The translations under genes and the position numbers were made by a program. A stretch of 54,929 nucleotides of DNA from assembly GCF_000003815.2 (NCBI RefSeq), contig NC_049995.1:16369585-16424513 (forward strand), given 5' to 3'. The first letter of the stretch is position 1, and the number at the start of each line of letters is the position of its first letter. Positions 45,327-54,929 of this stretch are shown here, piece by piece. The notes under the pieces are model-generated. The model did no database searches, was not told where the DNA came from, and saw only the letters and a list, made by a program, of their open reading frames with translations. This DNA is from Branchiostoma floridae. Its lineage: Eukaryota; Chordata; Leptocardii; Amphioxiformes; Branchiostomatidae.

Positions 45327-46145
45327 CAGACAGAGCGAGAGCTCCAAGTTCATCTTCATGGCTTTAAGTCTTTTTTTTCCATTCGTGCTCATGGCTATGG
45401 TTTGCGCAACATATATTAAGAACTAAAGAAGAGAGAAGAGTGGTCTGTGAAACCTATGTAAAAGTTATTACTCTATTTTTTTCCACAGCACATGTATCTA
45501 TCCACTACAGTTGAAATTGAAAATAAAGGTGTAAAAAGAAATAGACTCCATTTTTCGACGAAGTAAGATTTGTTGTAATAGACCCAATCTTCCACTGAGA
45601 CTCTGTGGAGCCCCTCTGCATCTGAGGGACTGCAAGGAGGCCTAGGCATGGCCACAACAATGTGGAAAAGGGCCAACCAATTGAAGATATGCAGCCATTC
45701 AAAGTATTTACGCCTCACAAACCAAAAGTAGCAACGAACGAAATCCAATTTCAACTGTCACCGCAAAACCCACACAAGAGACAAACAGAATAAAAACACT
45801 GACATCTTTTCTACTGTTTAAAATAGCAAAAGTGTCTCTTTGGTCCACCATATCCTTAACTGTGCAATATGAAAATACTTCACATATTACCAGAGATTAT
45901 AAAATGAGAAATACTAGTTTACAATAAAAGTTGGCAATTTTATGTCTCAACAATCATTGGTTACAACTCATCATGCCATGCCGGACGTACCCCAACCAGA
46001 GGTATCATTTTCGAAACAATCAGGAAACCTCTTTCTAAACTAATCGTGTTGAGAAAAGAAGAAATAGAAACAGAGAAGGAAGCGAGTAAGAGACGCAGAA
46101 CAAAAATAATAACTTCATGATTGACTGTTTCTTTTTAATGTACGT
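45310..46145. repeat. Segment duplicated at 48240-48720
   Basis: Shared blocks in the same order: CATTTAGCTGACAGA with GAGCTCCAAGTTCATCT, then TAAAGGTGTAAA...TTTTTCGACG and TTGTAATAGACCCAATCTTC, then the AGAAACA-rich stretch and TTCATGATTGACTGTTTCTT. The first copy has extra sequence at 45600-46000. Confidence 0.7.
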
Positions 46146-46155
46146 TGAACTGATG

Positions 46156-46275
46156 AACAGTAAGACACTTATGGTTGTTCAGTTATCCCCAGTTGAAAAG
46201 GACGCTGTGGAGACGCTCCAAAGCCTCAACTTTGCTGAGCGTGTGAGTAAAGTGGAACGTAGCGCTACAGCTGAG
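46156..46275 (+). pseudogene. Isolated kinesin motor-domain fragment (kinesin-14-like)
   Basis: The frame reads SKTLMVVQLSPVEKDAVETL, QSLNFAERVSKVE, which is the final beta strand and alpha-6 helix of a kinesin motor, in the style of C-terminal kinesins such as KIFC3. It begins right after AACAG, which can serve as an acceptor. The frame then runs to 46404 without further kinesin features. No other motor exons (P-loop, switch I/II) are seen nearby. It is a lone exon or relic, and an exon of a gene whose rest lies outside the window is possible but less likely. Confidence 0.6.
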
Positions 46276-46409
46276 ATCACCAAGCTATATCCGACGTGCA
46301 CTGTTGCATCCACCAAAATTCACGTGTACAGCTTGAATGTTTTGTTAACAGAAGTTCACTCAGGGTTTTCACCAGGAATTTTTCACAGCAAAACCACATG
46401 GTAAGTGGC

Positions 46410-48240
46410 ATAGTTTTGAGTCATGGGGTATGGAGGCATCCTGACGAAACGGAATAAACTGGCACTGCTAACAAGAAATTTCCCTCTGGCACATGACATT
46501 ATTACAAGGATATGGACTAGAAGATGGACACCGCCCCAAAGGACCTCATCGTAAAAGTCTGCTGTGTGACTTACACACTGAGGAGGAAATCGAGACCAGC
46601 AAGAAGCTAGTCTATGATCTATGTAACCCTTCGGACTGATACAGGAAACGGCAACAAGTGTTCGTCCAACATGTCGGATTCTGCACTCAGCCGACAGAGG
46701 TGCCTAGGTTCGCCTCGGTAATGCTTCATCTCCCAGCTGTTGATATGACCAACCGTGAAAGTAAGAAATCATAACTGGACAAAAACAAGCCTCAGACGGC
46801 AAGGCGGAAACTGCAGACGATAAGACGTTGAAGGAGCTGGTGACAAACTTGGAATGGGATGAGTAACTACTCAGGAGGATATCCAATACATCTGTGAAAA
46901 TAACCCATCCTTTGTAACATGTAATATACATGGTGACACAGGGGAAATGAATGTTACTGCTGTCAGTAAGATTAGGCACCTGTTGTACAGAGGATGGTTG
47001 GTAAGATATTGCCAGAGCGCACTTGAAGCAAAACGAAAACCTTTTCATGTGTTTAGAGTGCAACCTGCTCTTTGTGACTGTTTTGAAATAAAACCTCAGA
47101 GGAAATGTATAAATCAGCAACATTCAAGTCACCTACGGAACATAGAACACTTTACCATTCATGAGGAAAATATTAAATGTGACATCTAGTTGGAGCTCAA
47201 GACATTGTATATTAATTATATAGAAGGGTGAGTCAGTACCACACATGACAAGTGTAACACGACGAAGTGCTGGTATCCAGTTTGGAGCAACGTCTCCAGA
47301 CGGCGGCAACATCTACACCGTTCACAAAGAAATCAACTGTACCAGACACAATCAGCATCAGGAACAAAAAAAAAAACTTGCAGAATTAACCTAGTGTTTC
47401 TACTACTTTCATTTTTACTTTTGATATGAATTCAGATGATAATTTATCATATCCACGAAGGATTAGGTATTGTGCTTCTCTAGGAATTTATAACTTCGAT
47501 GAGGCAGAGAAGAGGTAGAAGGCGAGGAAGAGAAGTGTTGGAGTGAATTTGTAGCAACAAATATCATAAAAAATACAAGTTATTTTCAGTATTTAAAGCG
47601 TCAGCGATCTGATACCACAAAGACGTTTGGAGCTTTGCTGCAGTGAACAATGATATGAAACCGTCATTGAAACGTTGAACTCATTGAAAGAACTAATGGA
47701 AAACGGAATGTGTACAATGATACGTGAAACCGGCCAGCGCGAGCGGAACGAACGTGGAAGGCAGACTAACAGGACTTCGGTTGATTCCACGTGTCTTTCG
47801 GAGACTTTAGAAGGTGAGAAGTCGACGATATATGGGTAACTCTTGGTGTTTTGACTTTCTGAGGTATTTGGTTGGAATGAGGTTATGTTCCGGAATCTGA
47901 GAGAGTTCTTCTGCCGTTGCACGTGCACTGTTCTCGCTATGCCTTCTACACATCAATAATACGTACTTCAAGGCCAACAGAACGCTGAGCTTCTTGAGGC
48001 GAAACCTGACGGTGTGCTCTACCAAGACCCAAAGAGCTGACGTACAAAAGTATTGAAGCTTATCATTGGAGGCCACCAATCTATTGTTGCATTTTTCCAA
48101 AGGACGCAATAAATATTTGAAGGCTATTCTGGAGTTGGCCGATCGGCTTGAGCCCCCGCGTAACTTCCACCACAAGAAGAGCGTTAACCCTATATACATA
48201 TTTCTTTTAATCATCAAGACACCGAATCAGCCTTCAAGGA
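46410..48240. other. No convincing gene
   Basis: About 1.8 kb with only short overlapping frames on both strands and no recognisable domain. Codon-like texture appears at 46500-46950, but the frames break repeatedly. Confidence 0.5.
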
Positions 48241-49335
48241 AAGTCTGACAGCGACTATCAGCAAGTCATTCAGCTGACAGAAAAAGAGCTCCAAGTTCAT
48301 CTGCATGGATTCATCTTTAAGTCTTCTCTCTCTTAATGCTCGTGGTTGACGCGACATAATTTTGAAAAGGAAAAGAATGATCTATTAAACCTAATAAGTA
48401 TAGATATTTGAAATTTAAAATAAAGGTGTAAACACATTTTTCGACGCAGTAAGATTCGTTGTAATAGACCCAATCTTCTACTGGGTATCGCCAAAATTCT
48501 ATATGAAGGTATGGAAAGAAAAGATACTCGCAGAAGGGGTACTGGTGTGACTGGCTCTTGTTGTGGGTCAGTTCGTGGCGCTGGTGATTTCGAAACAAGT
48601 AATCGTGTCGAGAAAAGAAGGAATAGAAACAAAGAAGGAAGCAAGTAAGAGACGCAAAACAAAGATAATAACTTCATGATTGACTGTTTCTTTTTAATGT
48701 GCGTTGAACTGATGAACATTTAGTGTCTAGAATCCGTATGAATCATTTTAAGCGGCATTAAGTTTTGACATTTTCATGGAGTCTAAATCAGGAAGTCTAA
48801 ATCAAGGCAAACCCTGAAAGACTGGGGAACGAGAAGGCGGAATTATGACTTGGCATGTTCACAATGTTAACAAATGTTTTTAAGATCAAGTATATTCTGC
48901 AGCTGATCAAGTGTGGCTGATACATCAACATCATCATCACCACCCTTACCACTGCAAGCCCCCCTCCCTCCTCAGTGACCAAGAACGGTTTTCACTAGAA
49001 CTGCCCGTTACCACGACAACAGCAGTTGTTTAGTTGATGAAAAGAAGGTAAGAACTACAGCTAAAGAAAGTTTGGGCAAGTAATGTCTCGTCATAAAGTA
49101 AGGCAACACTATTTTTCTTGCGGATACAGAGTGGTGAAAAATAACCGATTGGTGGTGGGAAATAATTCCACAACCGCTTCCGTAATAATCAATTTAAGCG
49201 TATTAATCAATTTTTTGGACATTTTCATGAAATCAGGAAGTCTAAATCAAGGCAAAACCTGAAAGACTGGGGGACGAGAAGGCGGAATTATGACTTGGCA
49301 TATTCACAATGTTAACAAGAGTTCGTAGACCTCAG
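48240..49335. repeat. Duplicated segments (copy of 45310-46145; pair 48780-48890 / 49235-49320)
   Basis: 48240-48720 copies 45310-46145. AAATCAGGAAGTCTAAATCA followed by GGCGGAATTATGACTTGGCA appears at 48785-48860 and again at 49230-49305. The stretch 48870-48980 (GATCAAGT...CTGCAGCTGATCAAGT, CATCATCATCAC) recurs at 51310-51400. Confidence 0.7.
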
Positions 49336-49339
49336 GCCT

Positions 49340-50640
49340 GCATGAAATGTATTAGGTGTCTGTAGACCTATTGTGTATTTTTTTTCCTTTTCGTCCCTGG
49401 TTGCGTATTTTTACCGTGTTGGTTGTGCACCATGCAAAAGTCTGAAATTCCATTTTCAGAATGTGTAAGTTTGGGCATGGATGAACATTAATTATTTTGG
49501 ATTTCTTAAGCATGTAACCAACCACAGTACCTTAAAGTTATTGAGACGACTTTTCCTACCTTTTTTGGTCTCAGAGTCAGATGGCCCATGTAGTTGTTCT
49601 GTCACATATGATATATTCAGTACTGATATCTTCCTATTTCAATGTACTGACCTAATGCAGCTGCTAAATCTCCTTATTGTACCAATGATATTCATTAAAG
49701 ATTTATTTCTGGAGTGTTATATCACTTGACACTGGAAGGTTATTTGCATAATTTGAAAAATTATATTTTTACAGTAGTTCCATAGACAATATGAATAGTG
49801 GTAGGCCCCATCCAGCAGCATTAGGGTGGTATGATATTTTGTTCAATCCGTCCAACTAAAACCTAAATCTCCTGAAGTACCTAAGCCAAATTTTACAGCA
49901 GAATTTACTACTCAAAATGTCCTTGTCAATCCCATTCATAAATGGCAAGCTGCTGGCAACTTTAAAAAGTTCAGAAAGCTGTCGTAGTCAGAGTGAACAG
50001 CCAGCAAACATCCCCCCAAATCAATGAGCAGCTGTTTAGAGGAGGAAACAATTTCATCATATTTTTGCAGTGACAAAATGCAACAAACGATACCAAATTT
50101 AAAACAAAACAAAGCCTCTACCACTTAACCTTGCCCGTACTATAGATTAAGCAGGCCCAAAAATCAAGCAAATATGACTAGCCCCAAACTACAAATTACC
50201 TGCATACAATACGGCAATGGCATCCCCAAAGAAACAACAAGAAACAGGAAAAATCATACACATACCTTTGTCTTACACTCAAGCTCTATACATTTCTCCT
50301 TCACTTTAGAAAGTTGTATCTTCTGCTGATTGCCAAACAGGGTAAAGGAACTTGTACCAGAACATTAAACCCAGCACTACACAGCTCTCAAAACACCACA
50401 AACTCGGACTAAGAAGCAAACTCAAACTGTACCTAACAAATACAGCAACAGATACTAGACTAAGTATATCATCTGGCAGGTCAGGCACTGTTGATACAAA
50501 GTAACCTGATACATTGAAGGTGGCCCAGGCCAGATGATGGTTCTAGGTGTAAACTTAAGACCTCTCAATCAACCAAAACAGATGATGGTTCTACCCAACC
50601 CAACCGTCAGCAACCAAGCAGATATTGGGGGGATGCCCCA
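49340..50640. other. No gene seen
   Basis: AT-rich sequence with small frames on both strands. None has a recognisable domain or good splice context. Confidence 0.5.
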
Positions 50641-50659
50641 ACCACACCAAAACAGGGTC

Positions 50660-51250
50660 AACCTATACAGTATCAAGTTCAAGCACTAGGAGGCCCAAAA
50701 TCAAACCTCACCACCAGGACACCACCAACAACTCACGTACCAAATAGCAACACAATGGCACCTTGCGTTCCGGAGATACAGCGCACGCCCCGTGCCCGCA
50801 CAAAAGGTAACCTAAAATGTCAAGTTCAAGCACCAAGGGCGCCAAAATCAAAATTGAGAATTATTCACCCATCGCCGACACATGTGCCAAATATCATCGC
50901 GCCAGCACCAACCGTTCAGAAGATATAACTCCGGAAATACCCCTCCCGGACACAAAATTCGACCTGCCGGGTCAAGTTCAAACGCGGCAAGGCCCAAAGT
51001 CAATCCTAGGCAACAGGCAACAACCCCCCACCCATGCACCAAAAATCGTTGCAATCGCGCGTATCGTTCCGGACACACAGCGCCAAAAGTGCCCCCAAAA
51101 CACCAAAAATGTCACCTGCAATGTCAAGTTCAAACGCCAGGAGGCCCAAAATCAAACCTGAGTGTCAGGCCACCACCCCCAACCCACGTACCAAAAATCG
51201 TCGTGCTCGCACCATCCGTTCTCGAGATACAGCGCCCTAAATCCCCAGCT
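50660..51250. repeat. ~150-bp tandem repeat, four units
   Basis: TCAAGTTCAA anchors lie at 50673, 50820, 50972 and 51124 (spacings 147, 152, 152). Shared blocks include AGGCCCAAAATCAAACCT, CCACCCATGCACCAAAAATC and CGTTCCGGA-ATACAGCGC. The overlapping open frames here (50817-51400) are repeat shadows. Confidence 0.85.
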
Positions 51251-51824
51251 TCCAAATTTTCCCACGCCCGTGAAAACCATACCTGCATACATGCAGGTAA
51301 CAAATGTTTTTCAGATCAAGTATCATCTGCAGCTGATCAAGTAAAATGGCTGGTCCATCAACATCATCATCACATCCTCACCCCTGGCCCCCCTCAGTGA
51401 CCAAGACGATGCCAAAGATCAAAACTGAGTTGTCATGTGACTGAAGCCTTCTTAACGTTATAGCTGAATTTTCTTGGGAGAGAGAGAGCACAAGTCGTAC
51501 GTCACAATGACAGTAGTACAGTACTGTAGTTGCCACCTGCATCTCCTTGTTGAGTACTCGAGTGGCCCAGGTAAGTTAAACTAAGGAGGTTAACCTCCTT
51601 GGTTAACCACAGAGTCTGCCATGGTCGGTGAGGAAGAAAATGACGACTTTGAAACGAATATCCATTTTATCGACCTTGCTGGATGATTTTGAACGTGTCA
51701 GACTGGAATTACAGAAAAAAATTGGCGGGAGATTTCTGAGGCAGGGAGTTGGACAGAGGAGGTGACCGGAGACGGAGTGAGCGGAGAGAGAGAACTTAAG
51801 TTTTCTAGGCGTTTAACCCCCAAC

Positions 51825-52095
51825 AAAGGGGGTGTTGCACAGTACTCATCTGTTCAATACCTCGTACGAGCAGGGTATTATACCAAGTGTCTGGAAAGCA
51901 GCAAATGTTGTCCCTATTCCAAAGTTCAAGGGAGCAACTAAACCCAGTGACATGAGACCTGTCTCTCTCCTCCCTGTCCTAGCCAAGTTGTTGGAAAGGT
52001 GCGTACTCAAAAGACTCTTGCCCTCACAGAGTTCCGGGAGTGTTAGGAGCGTTAGAGGAAATATTAGCATAAACTTGACGAATAGTACATTGTAG
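51825..52095 (+). pseudogene. Non-LTR retrotransposon reverse transcriptase fragment
   Basis: The frame encodes HLFNTSYEQGIIPSVWKAAN, VVPIPKFKGATKPSDMRPVS, LLPVLAKLLERCVLKRLL. These are the first two RT blocks (P-x-x-WK-x-x-x-x-x-P-I-x-K and D-x-R-P-V-S-L-L) of LINE-type elements in the jockey/CR1 clade. It then runs into unrelated residues and stops. It is a short relic with no catalytic DD block. Confidence 0.8.
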
Positions 52096-52239
52096 ATAAG
52101 GATGTTACTTAGTGTGGCCTTGATATTCTGCTTCTTCAAACAGCACGGGAGACAACAACGCTTGCCGCAATCCTGGCAGGGTATGCCCAACCAAGACGTA
52201 TAGTAAAGCTAAATAAAATAAAATAAGAGTTTACACACG

Positions 52240-52440
52240 AGTAGTGGAAGGGATGAGATTCCTGCCCATGTCCAGATGCTTGACCGACTCGGTCTCCAGC
52301 GAGTTCGCCGCTGGTCCGTATAAATTTGCCTTTTCCCCAAGACCCTTGCTGAATGGAATGCCCTGCCTGGCACGGTGGTAGTAAGTGCTGCCACCGTTAA
52401 GTCCTTCCGTGCCAAGCAGGAGGGCTGCCCGCCCTACCGT
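52240..52440 (+). pseudogene. Non-LTR retrotransposon C-terminal fragment
   Basis: On the plus strand it reads FPKTLAEWNALPGTVVVSAA, TVKSFRAKQ, the common LINE C-terminal signature (F-P-R-T-x-x-x-W-N-x-L-P). It may be the tail of the same insertion as 51825-52095 with the middle deleted. Confidence 0.65.
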
Positions 52441-53109
52441 ACGGTTGCCTCTTGCGGGGCTATTTGGGGGCATTCAAGAAGAAGAGGAAACTTTAAACTT
52501 CAGCAAGAGATACGCATACACGGCAGAAAGAAAACAACCCAGTTGGACCCACAACACCGACATCACCAGCAGACTCTTCGGCAAACTTTTTGGGTTACTT
52601 GTACATATACTTGATTTGCATAGTCTTGCAAATAATGCCAAAGAAATGTCGATATCTTACACGGTAGTTCTTTCTGTTCTTATAATGTCAATAGCAAAAA
52701 TATAGCAGCAACGCATGTCTACATTACATCAACAAATCGTTCTTAAATTTAATTCTTTGTTTTAGTTTTCTATTGGTAAGGGGGATCGACTCACATCCAC
52801 TGTACATACATAATTGTTTGTATTATTGTATAATTTATTACTTTCAATTCTTGTATAAGTGACGGCGCTAATGTAAATTGAATTCAACATGAGTTCGCCG
52901 TCACTTTGTCCTCGTCCGTTTATTTGTATTTTTACATGTATCTCAATAAAAAAAATCACCAGCAACCTCGCCAGCGGTCATCCAGTCCGACCTCAACAGC
53001 CCAACTTCAGCTCAGCTACAAACTTTGAGATAAACGACCGCGATGTCTGAAGGAAGAAAGACCGTCCCTCCCTTTTTTCTGTGCCACGAAACTTCTGCTG
53101 CACATCTCA

Positions 53110-53655
53110 GAAACTTTGGTGCTGCCTGCTCCTGACTCAAGCACAGAGTGGGATTGCCAACAAGTTTATGTCTGCTCTTGGTTGGAAAGACCTTGCCTCA
53201 CGTCGTAAATTGCACCTTCTACAAACTGTCTATAAGTCAATATATAACCTGTTACCTGTGTATCTTAACATATTTAGCAGAACATCAGAATCCCATAGCT
53301 ATTCCACCAGACATAGTTTAAACCAGTCGTTGAGAATTCCGAAGGTTAAGCTAGAATCTGGGAAACGAACATTTGCATATAGAGGTGCAGAAAGCTGGAA
53401 TGCACTCCCACTAACTGTGAAAACTGCTCCATCTACACAAACATTCAAAACACTGTGCAAGAACGTTGTGTGACCTCTGACCTCCACCCTCCTTAATGAC
53501 TTGGAACGGAAAAGGATGTGGTTTTGTTTTTGTAATTATGTAAATATTGTATTGTATGTATTGTTATTTGTTTATGTATCCAGGGCCTCCATGAAAAACA
53601 GTGTCAGCCACTGATCGGAGCATACCCTCGTTAAAGAAAACAGAAATAAATAAAT
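53110..53655 (+). pseudogene. Second non-LTR retrotransposon 3' end
   Basis: The frame to 53473 reads LGWKDLASRRKLHLLQTVYK, SIYNLLPVYL, STRHSLN, GKRTFAYRGAESWNALP. This is the C-terminal region typical of CR1/L2/Rex-type LINE RT proteins. Its stop at 53471 is followed by a 3' UTR with an A-rich AAATAAATAAATAAG tail at ~53642, so the 3' end is intact and the insertion is 5'-truncated. Confidence 0.8.
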
Positions 53656-53799
53656 AAGTACCGGCAGAAGCTGAAGGCAACAAGACCGTCTCTTCTTTTT
53701 TTCTGTGCCACGCCGTAAACACAATGTACACCAACAAGAAAATACCTTGTTTTAATTGGCAAGTGCACGATGAACACCAAGACGCCAGGATTTAAGGGC

Positions 53800-53965
53800 T
53801 CGGTAGTCTGATTGATTGATTGATTATATCGTCTTTTATTAATCTTAGTAAATATTGTATTTTTATGTCGGGGCGAGGGCCAGCAAAGGTGTCACCACCT
53901 GTTCCCCCGACCCTTCCACTTGTGTGGTGAATTTTGGTAAACAAATAAACTAAAGAGATGATGGA
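53800..53965 (+). repeat. Retroposon 3' tail-like segment
   Basis: It begins with a (TGAT)n run near 53808 and ends with AAACAAATAAACTAAAG. It may be a further 5'-truncated LINE end. Confidence 0.4.
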
Positions 53966-54133
53966 CATATGGGCGAAGCGTTCATGTAAGCCATCACGAA
54001 ATCGCCGGCAAATGCAGCCAGGGGTGCGGGCAAATGCAGCCAGGGGTGCGGGAAAACTTCGGGCCCTATGACCGAACGCGCTATCCTCGTCATAGCCATA
54101 ATATCACGAAATTGATGGCAAATAGCGCGTAAA

Positions 54134-54929
54134 AACTTGGCAGTCTTCGTGTAAGGCAGTCATGAAATCGCCGGGAGACGCGGACAGGCGCGCGGCGTAT
54201 CAAGTGACCCACGCCTGCATGACGTAGTAAGGTGTGATTCTGCCGTAAAACAGGATCGAGACGGGCTAGGGCAAACGCATCACTCCTCTACGGGGCGTGA
54301 TAGCTAGTGGTCCGCTGTGGTAAGGTGTGGTTGTTCGGTAAAACAAGACCGAGACGGGCTACGCCAAACGCAACACTCCTGTACGGGGCGTGGTAGCTAG
54401 TGGTCCGATGTGGTAAGGTGTGGTTATGTGGTAAAACAGGATCGAGACGGGCTACGGCATACGCAACACTCCTCTACGGGGCGTGGTAGCTAGTGGTCCG
54501 CTGTGGTAAGGTGTGGTTGTTCGGTAAAACAAGACCGAGACGGGCTACGGCAAACGCAACACTCCTGTGCGGGGCGTGGGGGCTAGTGGTCCGCGGTGGT
54601 AAGGTGTGGTTGTTCGGTAAAACAGGACCGAGACGGGCTACGGCAAACGCAACACTCCTGTACGGGGCGTGGTAGCTAGTGGTCCGATGTAGTAAGGTGT
54701 GGTTATGTGGTAAAACAGGACTGAGACGGGCTACGGCATACGCAACACTCCTCTACGGGGCGTGGTAGCTAGTGGTCCGCTGTGGTAAGGTGTGGTTGTT
54801 CGGTAAAACAAGACCGAGACGGGCTACGGCAAACGCAACACTCCTGTGCGGGGCGTGGGGGCTAGTGGTCCGCGGTGGTAAGGTGTGGTTGTTCGGTAAA
54901 ACAAGACCGAGACGGGCTACGGCAAACGC
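54134..54929. repeat. 93-bp satellite with three-unit higher-order period
   Basis: GTAAGGTG anchors lie at 54227, 54320, 54413, 54506, 54599, 54692, 54785 and 54878, exactly 93 bp apart. Sub-types alternate. The units at 54413-54598-54691 recur in the same order at 54692 onward, so a 279-bp higher-order unit is present. Because 93 is a multiple of three the array stays open in one frame (WLFGKTGPRRATANATLL...), a by-product of the repeat. It runs off the right edge. Confidence 0.92.

Noticed and set aside
46156-46404. A working kinesin gene
   Set aside because: Only the last strand and helix of a motor domain are present. No P-loop, switch or coiled-coil exons were found on either side.
50817-51400. 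Overlapping Pro/Thr/Lys-rich frames
   Set aside because: They follow the ~150-bp tandem repeat in several frames and have no domain or splice context.
54493-54675. 60-codon frame with a 31-residue period
   Set aside because: Explained by the 93-bp satellite.

Overview
The window looks like intron- and repeat-rich animal nuclear DNA, most probably from a cephalochordate (amphioxus, Branchiostoma-like). The exons are small and split by long introns with GT/AG borders. The main gene is a phase-1 mosaic of extracellular modules of the kind common in amphioxus. Many unrelated transposable elements and minisatellites lie around it. The species is inferred, not proven.

The dominant content is one minus-strand gene that I assemble from 43365 down to 5837 (about 37.5 kb, 21 coding exons). 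Every exon has plausible splice borders, all junction phases agree, and the summed coding length is 4860 nt (1619 codons plus stop). In order, the predicted protein has: a signal peptide; a Thr/Ser/Pro/Gln-rich mucin-like stretch built from a 21-bp minisatellite; a CUB domain enlarged by seven 20-residue repeats; a second CUB; a PAN/apple-like domain; a C-type lectin domain with an EPN motif; an LDL-receptor class A module; a Frizzled-type cysteine-rich domain; a kringle; a sushi/CCP module; and finally a complete Cys-loop (pentameric) ligand-gated ion channel subunit with ligand-binding domain, Cys-loop and M1-M4. The channel part keeps the 45-bp and 110-bp exons typical of nicotinic receptor genes. 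Topology is consistent, because all added modules would sit outside the cell at the N-terminus of the channel. This gene is the best candidate for an undescribed system.

The introns carry much mobile DNA. The CUB2-PAN intron holds a long-TIR element (25387-36385). A tyrosine-recombinase retrotransposon of PAT/Ngaro-like layout (about 27184-35978, split direct repeats A1...B1-A2-B2) is inserted into its right arm. Other introns hold a 1.43-kb element with perfect 24-bp TIRs, a TTAA-flanked piggyBac-like MITE, palindromic satellites, SINE-like and other dispersed repeats, and a leftover copy of CUB-flanking intron.

Left of the gene (1-5600) are a 194-bp tandem repeat and AT-rich dispersed repeats. 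The region right of the gene (43.4-54.9 kb) has no convincing intact gene. It holds duplicated segments with a tRNA-like SINE, a broken C2H2 zinc-finger repeat exon, a lone kinesin-motor fragment, two non-LTR retrotransposon relics, a ~150-bp tandem repeat, and a 93-bp satellite with a three-unit higher-order period that runs off the window.
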